64,000 bases of DNA from Chelydra serpentina (taxonomy: Eukaryota > Chordata > Testudines > Chelydridae). The DNA lies in contig JBAIAC010000001.1 in the NCBI GenBank assembly GCA_037349315.1, forward strand, positions 34,968,001-35,032,000, given 5' to 3'. Position 1 is the first letter of the stretch, and every line of letters begins with the position of its first letter. Shown here piece by piece: positions 22,472 to 31,830 of the stretch. The position numbers and the translations under genes are program-made. Below the pieces are notes generated by a model. It did no database searches, was not told the origin of the DNA, and saw only the letters and a list, made by a program, of their open reading frames with translations.

Positions 22472-25400
22472 TCACTTTAGCCAGTGACCCGGGGAAGTTC
22501 GAACCTGGTCACACCAGGCCGTTCCAGTTCCACGGGCTCCCTTAGGTTGGGTGGGCTTGATGGCACCCGCAGGCCGCATGTGGGAAGGTTTATGCGGCCC
22601 GTGCCCTCTTCCCATCCCAAAACCCCTGGGGTTCAAGCTGAGATCAGGTCTTTTCCGAGCGCTCCAGTCTGGAGGGCTGTAGTTCGGGCTCTCTTGGTTA
22701 AGAGCCTCCCTCTTGATCTGGTCCCCTCTCTGACCACGTGTCTCTGTCACCAGCCGCTCGGCATCGGCCCCTTTTCCTGGATGCAGCCACGTTGGGGCGG
22801 AATGGTGACCATACCCCGTAAAGCGCCACCCAAATAGATCCGGCTGCTGCTTCTTAAGGGCCTGCCCCATGGCCAGGCATTCCTTCTCTATGGCCTGACC
22901 GTTCTGCCTCCAGGGCAGCCGCTCCTTGCTCAGATACCCGATGGGGTATCTCTCCCCCTTCGCATAGGCCTGCATCAGCACCGCGCCCAGCCCTGTGTCT
23001 GAGGCTTCGGTGAACACTGTACAGGGCTTGGCCCGGTCTGGGTTTACTCGATCTATTGGGCCCTGGATTAGAGCCTCCTTCAGCGCACAGAGAGTCCTCT
23101 GGCCCTGCTCGGTCCAGACTGCCTCGTCTGGCTTCCCCTTCTTACCTAGCTCTGTGATGGGGGCAGCTAGGGAGCTAAAGGGGGGTACAAACCTCTGGTA
23201 GTATCCCACCATCCCGCTAAAGGCCTGGACCTGTTTCTTGGTCTGGGGAACAGGCCAAACTCTGATCGCCTCCACCTTGGCCAGCCCTGGGCTGTTGAAT
23301 GACTGGTTCACCTCTAAAGCCAGCCTGTCCTTGGCCTCTCTCTCCAGGTTCTGGGCTCTTTTCCCAGTTACTCTGACTGGGGGACACCTGATGGAAGGAT
23401 GGGCTCCCATCTCAGGGGAGAGATCCATCAGGGGGTCTTCCCCATTCTCCTCCCAATTGTCCCTTACCGGTTCTAGGGGTCCCCTTACTCTCCTCCCATA
23501 CCACAGCTTGAAAGGGAAGCCCCCTGGTGATTCCTGGGGCACTTCCTTGTGCCATCGGTGGGGCAGGTACTTGTCCCAGTCCTGTGGATGCTGATTGATG
23601 CAAGTCTTCAGCATCAGCCTCATGGTCCCCTGAACTCTCTCCACCAGCCCATTGCACTGGGGATGATATGCTGAGGCCCAACTGTGCCGGACCCCATATT
23701 TCTCCCACAAGCACCGGAGCAGGGCCGACATGAAGTTGGACCCTTGGTCTGTCAGGACTTCCTTGGGGAACCCCACTCGGCTGAAAATGGTCAGCAGCGC
23801 ATCCGCCACGGTGTCTGCTTCAATGGAGGATAAGGGTACCGCCTCGGGGTAGCGGGTGGCAAAATCTACCACCACCCGAATGTACTTCTTCCCCGACTGG
23901 GTTGCCCTGCTGAGGGGGCCCACCCCATTCATAGCCACCTTCTGGAAAGGTTCCTCCCTGATGGGCAGGGACCTCCAGGGATCTTCTCCCTTACCCGGGA
24001 CCAGGTATAATAGCCGGTGATGATACTTCGGGTGCCCCACCGGCTGCCTCCTGATTCCCCGCAGTTCTACTTCCCCTTGGGAAGCCCATTCCCGGCACAG
24101 GAATCCCTTCTCCCACAGGGATCTGTCTCTGCAGTCTTCCCCAAGGGGGTTTGCAGCGCTGTGGCCAGCAAGTTCCCTTAGCTTCTCCAAAGCGGGATCC
24201 CTCTGCAGCTCACTGGCCAGGCCTGGGGTCACGGCCCCACTGAGCCCTGTCCCTGGTGGCTCCCTCCCTGCCGTGGAATCACTTCCCGGCAGCACCTCCG
24301 GACCAGGCAAGCCTGGTTGGCAGCCGTCCTGCCCTGCCTGTGTGTTCCCCCACTCAGCTGGGGTCTCTGTTCCCCCCGGGCTCAGCGCTGCCCTGGCTGT
24401 CCCTGTGGGGCCAGGCAGCGAGCTCGCTGCTTTGGTCACAGCATCAGAGCCAGCGTGAGCCACCTCTCCAGTGTGCAGGGGGGTGGGGAGCATCTCTCTG
24501 ACCCACCCCGCCCTAGGGGTCTGGTTACAGGCAGGCAGGCAACCGGGGCCTGGCAGCTCCTCCCCCCTGCCAGCCAGGTCATTTGCATTTTCACTGACCA
24601 TTTCCCTCTTAGCCAATTGGTTTCCTGAGTTCAAATTCAAATCCTCGGCCGTTACAGGGCCTGGATCCTGTCCCAAAGATACACAGTCACCCCCCAACAG
24701 CACCTCACCGCTGATAACCTGGAGACCCCCAACCACCAGCCAGCCCGACCCCTCCTGGGTCTGCACAGGGATCTGGGCCATAGGCAGGGTGAATGGGTCC
24801 GTCCCTGGGACCCTCACCCAGGTCACACAGCCCCCCAGCAGCTGGTGGGGGTGCACCACCCGGGGCCTGACCACAATTCTCTCTGTCCCGGGGTCTTGCC
24901 ACCCCCCGAATGTCTCTCCATTGACCATCAGCTTCCGCTTCCACTGGGGGTCCATAGGGCTTGAGTCCAGGGCCAGGAGTGGAAATCCGTCCACCATCCC
25001 ACCCTTCTGGCTGGTGGAGTTTATGGCCTTGGGACCCAGCCAGGGGGTTAGATCCCGGGGCTTTTCCGCAGGGTCTCCCTGGTTCCAATCACCAGCCTGC
25101 TCCAAGGCAGTGAGGTGGGCCTCCACATCCCCACCCTCCTTAACCAGGGGCAGCAATTTAGGATCGAGGTTCCCTGCGGAGCTGGCACCCCGGGATCTGT
25201 CCCCACTTACCCCTGGCCAGTCCCCTATGCCTCTCAGTTCCACCACCGCAAGTTCACGCTGCTGCTTCTTCTGTAGGTCTTTCTCGGGCTCTTGCTGTCT
25301 CTCACCGTCCTCTTGCTCTCTCGGACTCAGCTCCAGTCCCATCCGTCTCCGATCCCCTGCTGGGGAACCCGATCGTGAAGACCCCCGTCTGGTTGGGGAC

Positions 25401-25606
25401 CAGACTCTTGGGGATGCCAGGCTATCACTCCAGCTGCTCCCAGATCCTGCTGTAGCCCCATTGGGGTCAGAAATCTGCTCCCTGGAATGGTCATCTTCCT
25501 CCAGCCGCGTGATTAACTGGGCTTTAGTGAGCTTTCCAATGGGTATCCCTCTCTTTTTGCACAGGGTTACAATGCTCTTCTTAAGGAGAAGGCGATACGC
25601 CATCAC
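22472..25606 (-). CDS. Gag-protease-integrase-RT/RNase H remnant polyprotein of the LTR element
   Basis: One uninterrupted 1,044-codon frame. Residues 9-38 (SIVTLCKKRGIP, GKLTKAQLITRL) form a SAP-like helix-extended-helix at the gag start; 145-190 look like residual gag. Residues 222-310 are protease-like, with DPG at 238-240 in place of the D-T/S-G active site. The integrase core covers about 550-715: N560 stands where the first catalytic Asp is expected (NGVGPL), while D620 (LTDQGSNF) and E656 (NGLVER) keep D-x35-E spacing. The HHCC zinc finger is absent. Residues 735-765 resemble the RT start, joined at about 770 to RT thumb/connection (WPVPQTKKQVQAF, VGYYQRF), so the palm with Y-x-D-D is missing. 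RNase H follows at about 860-950, with E867 and H934 at two catalytic Asp positions. Residues 955-1044 probably read into former 3' non-coding sequence. It is a dead polyprotein with no stops. Confidence 0.75.
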   Translation of the reverse strand: MMAYRLLLKKSIVTLCKKRGIPIGKLTKAQLITRLEEDDHSREQISDPNGATAGSGSSWSDSLASPRVWSPTRRGSSRSGSPAGDRRRMGLELSPREQEDGERQQEPEKDLQKKQQRELAVVELRGIGDWPGVSGDRSRGASSAGNLDPKLLPLVKEGGDVEAHLTALEQAGDWNQGDPAEKPRDLTPWLGPKAINSTSQKGGMVDGFPLLALDSSPMDPQWKRKLMVNGETFGGWQDPGTERIVVRPRVVHPHQLLGGCVTWVRVPGTDPFTLPMAQIPVQTQEGSGWLVVGGLQVISGEVLLGGDCVSLGQDPGPVTAEDLNLNSGNQLAKREMVSENANDLAGRGEELPGPGCLPACNQTPRAGWVREMLPTPLHTGEVAHAGSDAVTKAASSLPGPTGTARAALSPGGTETPAEWGNTQAGQDGCQPGLPGPEVLPGSDSTAGREPPGTGLSGAVTPGLASELQRDPALEKLRELAGHSAANPLGEDCRDRSLWEKGFLCREWASQGEVELRGIRRQPVGHPKYHHRLLYLVPGKGEDPWRSLPIREEPFQKVAMNGVGPLSRATQSGKKYIRVVVDFATRYPEAVPLSSIEADTVADALLTIFSRVGFPKEVLTDQGSNFMSALLRCLWEKYGVRHSWASAYHPQCNGLVERVQGTMRLMLKTCINQHPQDWDKYLPHRWHKEVPQESPGGFPFKLWYGRRVRGPLEPVRDNWEENGEDPLMDLSPEMGAHPSIRCPPVRVTGKRAQNLEREAKDRLALEVNQSFNSPGLAKVEAIRVWPVPQTKKQVQAFSGMVGYYQRFVPPFSSLAAPITELGKKGKPDEAVWTEQGQRTLCALKEALIQGPIDRVNPDRAKPCTVFTEASDTGLGAVLMQAYAKGERYPIGYLSKERLPWRQNGQAIEKECLAMGQALKKQQPDLFGWRFTGYGHHSAPTWLHPGKGADAERLVTETRGQRGDQIKREALNQESPNYSPPDWSARKRPDLSLNPRGFGMGRGHGPHKPSHMRPAGAIKPTQPKGARGTGTAWCDQVRTSPGHWLK

Positions 25607-26046
25607 TTCACTGCTCCCAAGTTTGCTGTGGACTCGCAGGCCTGTGTGCTCTTAGCTCCCCACGGTTTCCAGGAAGAACCCCAAGTGTGCCAGCCCTTCT
25701 CCAGGTCACCGCCTCTTTGCCAGGGTCGAGCTGCAGCTCCTGCACCCCTGGGTCCACTCACGGCACCCCCAGGGGAACCCTGTCCCTGCAAAATTCCTTC
25801 TCTCTCCCAGGGCCAAGCCGCAGGCTCCTCCGCCCCTGGGACTGCTCACTGTAGCCCCCAGGGGGACCCCCTCATTGCACAGTCCTTCTCGCTGGACACA
25901 CACTCCCAGGGGTTAAGCGTAGCTCCTCCGCTCCCCGAAACCGCTCCTCCGTGAGCCTTCAGCACGCTTGGTCCTCGTTAGCACCCCTTCGTTCTACTGC
26001 TCCCCAGTTACTTACTGCAGGAAGCGCTGTTCACGGGGTGCAGAAC
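25607..26046 (-). other. 5' leader of the LTR element
   Basis: About 440 bp of C-rich (plus strand) sequence between the primer-binding-like site and the first ATG of the long frame. It contains imperfect repeats of 'gcccccaggggga'-type units around 25750-25910. Short chance frames here show no domain. Confidence 0.5.
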
Positions 26047-26064
26047 GTCCCGCCGCTGCCACCA
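26047..26064 (-). other. Primer-binding-site-like sequence
   Basis: On the minus strand, two nucleotides after the right LTR ends, the sequence reads TGGTGGCAGCGGCGGGAC. The TGG start and position are as expected for a tRNA primer-binding site. I cannot assign the tRNA without a comparison to tRNA 3' ends. Confidence 0.5.
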
Positions 26065-26066
26065 GT

Positions 26067-26633
26067 TGTCACGGAGTATAGGGGAGTCCGGCCCTGCACC
26101 CCTCTTCCCCGGATTCACTGGGAGTCTCAGCCAGTCAGTAGAACAGAAGGTTTATTAGAGATGCCAGGAACACAGCCCAACCAGAGCTTGTCAGTACATC
26201 CAGGACCCCTCAGTCGGGTCCTTCTGGGGGGCAGGGAGCTTAGACCCCAGCCTGGGGCTCCCTGCATTTCGCCCCACCGCTCCAACCGGGGCAGGGAGGC
26301 CAGACCCTCTCTGCCTCTCTCCGCCTTCCCAGGCCAGCTTCCAAAACTCCAACTCTCCAGCCCCTCCTCCGCCTTTGTCTGCCTCCCGGGCCAGGAGGTC
26401 ACCTGATCCCTTTGTTCTCACACCTTCAGCTCTCACCTTTGCCGGGCAAGGGGCCGGGCCATCTGTTGCCAGGAGGCAGAGCCCTTCTCTGTGTCCAGGC
26501 CTCTGCCTTCTAGGGCTTTGTAACAATCATGCACCGTTGTCCCACCACCTAGATACTCAAGCACCGCATAGGGGAAACTGAGGCACCCACACAGTACTCA
26601 GGGAAACCTTAACTACAGTCCTAGTTCGTCACA
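26067..26633 (-). repeat. Right LTR (minus orientation, 5' LTR of the coding strand)
   Basis: Reverse complement of the left LTR with the same 567-bp length and two substitutions noticed. The polyadenylation signal appears as TTTATT at 26151-26156 on the plus strand. In this orientation U3-R-U5 precedes the primer-binding-like site and the minus-strand frame, as in a regular provirus-like layout. Confidence 0.9.
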
Positions 26634-26705
26634 GGGGGGACAATTAATTTTAAGAGAGTGCTGGACAAATGTATGCCTGAGGCTATATGACGGGGTTGCT
26701 TGTGA
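26634..26705 (+). mobile_element. CR1 LINE, right part of interrupted copy
   Basis: Resumes the CR1 copy broken at 21868, with 'agagagtgctggacaaatg' and 'gaggctatatgacggggttg'. Confidence 0.65.
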
Positions 26706-26839
26706 TGGTAGGGAGCAGGGCTCAGCAGCTCTAGGGCGCACGTCTGGTTTATGTCTTATTTTTTGGAGAAGGCAAAATATTATTTTGACTCTAGCAACAG
26801 AGGTAGAAAGGTTTCCACAAGCATCTAATCTAATCTATC

Positions 26840-26930
26840 TATCTATTTGTATTATGGCAGCGCCTAGGCGACCTAGTCATGACCTAGGACCTCACTGTGA
26901 TAGGTGCTGCACAAACAAGCTCTTTCTTCC
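26840..26930 (+). repeat. MIR-like SINE 3' fragment
   Basis: 'tgtattatggcagcgcctag' and 'gataggtgctgcacaaacaa' match the SINE body also present at 16905 and 57395. Confidence 0.5.
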
Positions 26931-26990
26931 TTAGGGGTCATTTCTGATGGATTTAAGTCACTGTATGTCCTCTCTAAACTGTTTAACATT

Positions 26991-27030
26991 GGATGGATGG
27001 ATGGATGGATGGATGGATGGATGGATGGAT
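26991..27030 (+). repeat. (GGAT)10 microsatellite
   Basis: Ten perfect GGAT units in 40 bp. The proline/histidine-containing chance frame antisense to it is not a gene. Confidence 0.95.
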
Positions 27031-27555
27031 GATAGTTAATCAAACTTCTGTGCAAAAGACTGGCATCAGCAACATTCCCTAAGGCCTTTTGGGTTGTCTC
27101 TTCCTAGGGCTTCTTCTTCTCCTTCCCCTAATCTCTAGAAACAAATCCTTGGCTCCTCCAAGAGGCTTTGGGCAGCTCTCCTTCCCCTTTTTTTCTTCAT
27201 TTCACCTCCTTTCAGCATCCCAGCCAAGTTCCCAGGCAGCCGACTGCGGCTCAGATGTGCTTGAAGCACAGCAAGGCGACTGCCCCTTTCCCACTTTAGC
27301 TCAGAGAGGCTGTCACCCCGCTGGGCCTCAGAGGAACCTGTTAGACACAGTGTCTCTGCTGCCAGGTGTCACTCCTGGGGCCCTTCATCAGCAATTTTCC
27401 TAGGCTGGCATTTGGCTGCTCTGGCACGTCAGCTCTAATACATTCCGAAAGAGGAAGACAAAATAAAGGTGGGGAGAATGAAAACCAGCCGGCACTGGCT
27501 TCTGCCAGGGAAGGGCAGAAAAAAACCCCGTCCTCTTTTCAGAATCTCATTGCAG
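27031..27555. other. Non-coding DNA without recognised gene
   Basis: No exon or repeat recognised. CT-rich in its first half. Confidence 0.4.
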
Positions 27556-27780
27556 TGTAATTATCAGACGGCGACAGTAGGCTGCAATGCTTGCTAATTA
27601 GGCCACATTCCTTCTGACTAGTTATTCTAAGATGCCGTTTGACAGACTAAAGGTGGGGGGAGCGCGCACGCAACGTTGTTTTTTAATTACATTTGGTATG
27701 CTAATTTCTGATATAAAATAAATATTTACCGGGAGCAATATTTCTTCATTTCACGCTGACTGCACCGGGGCATTTATCGA
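27556..27780. promoter_or_regulatory. Possible conserved non-coding element
   Basis: Unique-looking AT-rich sequence with GTAATTATCAG, GCTAATTAGG, TTTAATTACATTTGG and TGCTAATTTCTG, four homeodomain-type cores within 150 bp, flanked by GC-rich DNA. No repeat family recognised. Regulatory function is inferred from motif density only. Confidence 0.25.
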
Positions 27781-28317
27781 GGGTTCCAAACAGGCTGCTA
27801 TCACTTGGCCCTCCCCGCCAGCACCTGCCCTCTCCCACAACTTTTGGGAGAGTTTGACAGACTCCTCGGTAGATCGGGGTGCAGCGCAATGTATCAGGAA
27901 GGGACAGACCCAGCTGTGAACTGGAAAGGAAAAAGCAAGGTGGAAGGAAGTGGTCCTGCTCTCAGCTCTCTTCCCCTGCCCACGGTTGCCTCTTCCGCTC
28001 TTCTTTCTCCCGGTGTGCCTTCTTCCCAGCAAACGGCATCCGAAGCAGGGGAAAGCTCTGCCCGGCTCAGACTCTCATGGAGGCTACGTCCCCGGATCTT
28101 GTCTCGGCGCTCGTTAGAGGAGCTGGAAAAGAATTGTCTCACCATGTCAGGGGCTGACTCTTCTACAGTGACTGTGCCATATTGACAGCTCTGGAGACTA
28201 GAGTCTTCTAGTCACAGAGCCAAGTCCACAGTGCGTGGCCAGCAGCAGGGCACAGGGTTTCCCCTCATGGGCCTCAGCCCTGACTCAGAGGGGCTGCTCT
28301 AACCTACTGGTCAGTAT

Positions 28318-28864
28318 TAGAATGACCATACATCCCGTGCTGGCCGGGACAGTCCGTTTTTTAGGCCCTACCCTGGCTGTCCCAAATTTTGTGATTTGTC
28401 CCATTTGCTCTTGGCAGTTGATCATCAGTTGGCAAGAGCAAACTGGACAGATGCATGCTTTTGCCAAAAAAGTGGGATGGGACCCCTAGTGGGACATGGA
28501 GGAAGATGTGTGTGCTGGAGAGAGGGCTAGGGAGAGCAACTGAGGCCGGCAGGCCTGCCCTGCTTGCAGGAGTGAAAGGGGGGTAGCCACACATGTGGAG
28601 GGGAGTGCTCAGGCCAGCCCCATGTGCGGGTGGGTGGTGGGAAGGCTCAAAGGACCAGCCCCGCACATGGGGAGAAGAGGGCTATGGGGGTAAGTGGGGG
28701 TTATGGGCAGGTGTCAGGAGGGCTCAGGCTGGCCTCACATGCTGGGGAGCAGCGAGGCGGCTTGGGCCGGCACCAGGCACCAGGTTCTGGGGTAGGGGTG
28801 GGAGAGGGCCTTGGGCTGGCCTGGAGGTGTTCTGTTTTCCTTTTGGGACAATATGGTCACTCTA
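28318..28864. mobile_element. MITE with TAG(A/G)TGACCATA ends
   Basis: Left end TAGAATGACCATA and complement of right end TAGAGTGACCATATTGTC form terminal inverted repeats. Flanks gtcagtat and gtcaatgt match at 6 of 8 positions. Subterminal 'gggacagtcc' and 'ggctgtcccaaatttt' relate it to the shorter copy at 43298. The GC-rich centre (28500-28790) looks like added or repeated 'ggctcaggc..ggcc' sequence. No transposase frame. Confidence 0.7.
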
Positions 28865-30094
28865 GTCAATGTGCATGCTGGGTCCCTGATCCACAGAAGA
28901 TGTGAGTCTGCTCCAGCTGCCACCTACAGAGTGTAGCTAGTTCAAGAGCTAATGATTCCTGGTTTTCACTCAGAAAGTCTCTGGTCCGGTCCTGGATGGC
29001 AGCTGCCACACTACTGCGGCAGGGGAATAAAGGGAGCTCAGCCTGCCCAGCCCAGTCAATCCTAGCACTCTCTATTGAGGGAGCCACCAAAAAGGCCAGT
29101 CAATGCCAGCTCCAAGAGGTGTCTTGCGATGTGGACACCACTAAGCTGTCCCACTGGACTAAGAGTCATTTCACACCAGCAGCCATGACTTTCCATCACT
29201 ACCAAGCTAGGGTTAGTTAGGGACCAGTAACCAACAGGTGAAAGGTTCTGTATTCCACTACCACTTTTTGAGCAGCCAGCCCCCCCCCCCCCCCCCCCAG
29301 GTTAGTTGTGATAATGAGGCAGGCTGTAAGGCAGTAATGATGGGCACACAGCTTCTCTGGTCTGGGGGCTATTGGCAGTGGGGGTTGCATCTACATGGCA
29401 GGCACATCAGTGTCGCAAAATCAGAGACTCGGGGAGTGGGAGTGGCCGAGGGTGCAATAACAACTTCCGTGTCCTCCATAAGCAGATGGTAGCCAAATGG
29501 GAGTGTGTCCCTTTACCCCCTCTGGGCCTTGCTCCAGGAGACAATACGTTCCGAGACTCTGGATTTATATCTAAAGAGGAGGGCAAGATTCACCATTCCC
29601 CTCAGTCCCACTGCCCCCGGCACTCACACTGAACATTCCCTGGCATCTGGGAACTGATTGGACGAGGCACTCAGACATTATCACGCTAGACAGACAGACA
29701 AAGTCCATTTAGCTGAGTGTGAAACCTCGGCTGCTCGCAACCACAAAAAATGCGGAGCCGCCTTGGGCCCTGTTACATGGAACACGCTCCCCCTCCTGGC
29801 AACGTGACCATGAGCTGCCCAACAGCAGTGTCCTCCACTTGACTGGAGGGGGGGAGATTCTGGTTTTAAAATCATATTATGCTCAGTGATGCCCAAAGAG
29901 CTAACGATCAATGGCTGCTTGATGCTAGGCACGATGGCTGGGAGTGGCGGGCTTCCATTCCCTCCTCTCCATTCAACAGCATCTTCCCAGAATGCGGCTC
30001 AGGCTCCTCGCTGCTCTGTCTGCTAACACTACCCTCCCTAAAGAAGCCTGCTCTCCCTTTTCACCCCCCAGCAGGCCTCTCGGGCCAATAGTGC
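28865..30094. other. Non-coding DNA without recognised gene
   Basis: No supported exon. It holds a 19-nt poly-C run at 29280-29298; other frames (up to 86 codons) lack domains. Confidence 0.4.
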
Positions 30095-30259
30095 AGAACT
30101 ATGAATGTTAGAGAAGGAGGGGGGCCATCTGATCCCAGCTGGTCCATCCCTCGGCACCATGGCACCCCTGTTCCTTACAGTCTATTCATCAGGGCTCTGT
30201 CCAGTCTAGTTCTAAACATCCCCAGAGATGGGACTCCAACCTCTGCCCTGGGGTGGGGG
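30095..30259 (-). mobile_element. CR1 LINE 3' fragment
   Basis: 'gggggccatctgatcccagc', 'gttccttacagtctattcat' and 'ctagttctaaacatccccag' correspond to antisense CR1 near its 3' end. It ends in a G-rich stretch where a hAT MITE is inserted. Confidence 0.55.
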
Positions 30260-30549
30260 CAGGGCCAACGAGAGCGGGGGGGGGGGGGGGGAAGCTGGTA
30301 CTAATTACCGGGGCCTGGCGGTCTGGAAGGGGGCCCGGGGCCCGACTATGTTGCATATGTTTTTGTCTTTCTTGGTAGTATCATTATTTAGTATCATTAT
30401 TTGTCGATTGTTTTTGACATCCATTGGGTTTTTTTGCACATCAATACAAATCCTGTGTAAAGATTTTTAGCCAGTCCACCATTGCTGCCGGGGGGGGGGG
30501 GGGGGGGGAATGTTTTCACCGGGACCCGAAACCGCTCTCGGCGGCCCTG
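30260..30549. mobile_element. hAT-type MITE with two poly-G runs
   Basis: Terminal repeats CAGGGCCAACGAGAGCGG and complement of right end CAGGGCCGCCGAGAGCGG bound 290 bp. Flanks ggtggggg and ggtaggag match at 6 of 8. Inside lie a 16-nt G run (30276-30291) and a 19-nt G run (30490-30508), one near each end, with an AT-rich centre. No transposase. Confidence 0.8.
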
Positions 30550-30595
30550 GGTAGGAGAGGGAGAAGAGTGATTCCAGCGTTTAATAGATGGCAGT

Positions 30596-30864
30596 CAGTA
30601 GCGTAGCCGGGGGGGAGCAGGGGGAGCGGCCGCTCCCCCTGTGAGCAGAAGCGGCGCCTTAAAAAGGAAGTGGCGCCTTTTTTAAGTGCCACTTCTTGCA
30701 CTGACCCGGCGGCGCTCCGGGTCTTCGGCGACAGGTACCACCGAAGACCCGGAGCGAGTGAGGACCCACCGCCGAAGTGCCGCCGGGTGAGTACAGGGGG
30801 AGCCTGGGAAGGCACCTTTTTATAGCGCTGCTCCCCCTGTACTCCGGACCTGCCTACGCTACTG
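30596..30864. mobile_element. hAT-type MITE with perfect 8-bp duplication
   Basis: Ends CAGTAGCGTAGCC and (complement of right) CAGTAGCGTAGGC; the duplication atggcagt is exact on both sides (30588-30595, 30865-30872). Internally 'gctccgggtcttcgg' and 'ccgaagacccggagc' form a 15-bp perfect stem. 269 bp, non-coding. Confidence 0.9.
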
Positions 30865-31830
30865 ATGGCAGTGTTAGCAAGTTATTTTCCTTTGCTTGGT
30901 TTCACCCCCATCACTCCTAGTCCCTCCTTTGCATCAACCCCCCTCTCTCTTTCCTGGGTGAGATGCACACCCCATCACACCCCAATGGTGCTGCGCGTTC
31001 CCCACAACAGCTGGAACCACCCCTGGGTACTCCACCTGCGGGCCCAGATCCTTGACCTCGCGCCAGCCCCACGGTTTGGTTTGGCTGTGCGATGCAGCGC
31101 CTCTACGCGCGGTGGTTGCCTGGGAAAACAGAGCTCTTTGTGTCTCTGAGTGGCGTTGACAGGGCCCCGATTTTATAAATCAGAAGGTAAATAGAAAAAT
31201 TAGCAGCTGCCATGTGAGCATGAGGCAATCGCCTCTCGAGCGGAAAGAGGAATTTGATACTCCTATTTGCTATTGATTTTGAGCTCTGTTGCGCTGTGCA
31301 AGTTCCCCATTGGCATGCAGAAGGGAGCAGCTGCCCAACCTTGGAAGGGATGATTTCCATTTGCTCCAGGGGGAGTAACTGCTCCTGGGTCTGTAATCCT
31401 TGCTGGGAGGGCCGTGCACCAGGGGCTACAAACTACTTAGGTTGCAGAGCACTCTCTGATGCAAACAGCTGGGCTGGGCAATTACACAGTCTGTGCCCCC
31501 GAACAGATTGTCATTGCGAAGGCTGTGCACAAACACAAGTAGCCGCGCACACAGCACACACACACGCGGGCATCACTCTGAAGTGACATGCATGAGGCAG
31601 AGTGCAGGTAGGAAGCCGTAGGTGGGCTCAGAGGAAGCCATGTACAGGAGTACTCAGGCTAGACTTACATGCGGATGGGGGTGCTGATGCTGTACACACA
31701 GCTCACCACTACCGCTAGTAGGAACCGCAAGCTGAACTTATTGCAAAAGTAACAATTCATCTCCAGCCTGTATTACCTTGGGGAGCCCTGGAGACAGAAT
31801 GGGCTGTTGTTAAAGCCAATGGGATCCAGG
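30865..31830. other. Non-coding DNA without recognised gene
   Basis: No exon recognised. 31160-31300 is AT-rich with TTTATAAATC and ATTAGC-type motifs and could be a non-coding element, but this is weak. Confidence 0.4.

Larger units (their letters stand above)
21869..26633 (-). mobile_element. Gmr1/gypsy-like LTR retroelement with inverted LTRs
   Basis: The element is bounded by 567-bp LTRs in opposite orientation (21869-22435 plus, 26067-26633 minus). The interior carries a 1,044-codon minus-strand frame with gag, protease, integrase, RT and RNase H remnants. On the coding strand the right LTR is in the normal 5' position, followed by a primer-binding-like site; the left LTR is flipped. 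Flanks are two halves of one CR1 copy. The target duplication cannot be fixed because both flanks are G-rich (ggtgg outside the left end, ggggg outside the right, one mismatch). With LTRs differing at only two positions the insertion looks young. It cannot move by itself: the RT palm is deleted and other catalytic sites are lost. Confidence 0.8.

Noticed and set aside
24471..25655. 394-codon plus-strand frame
   Set aside because: It lies antisense to the polyprotein of the LTR element, has low-complexity serine/proline-rich composition and no domain.
21869..26633. DIRS-type element
   Set aside because: DIRS elements also have inverted ends, but this frame has an integrase-core relic with D-x35-E spacing and a protease relic, and no tyrosine-recombinase motif.
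21869..26633. hAT or other cut-and-paste DNA transposon with long inverted repeats
   Set aside because: The repeats contain TG/CA ends and a polyadenylation signal, and the interior is gag-pol-like with primer-site and purine-tract-like sequences.
26991..27030. CRISPR-like or regulatory repeat array
   Set aside because: It is a plain GGAT microsatellite with no spacers.
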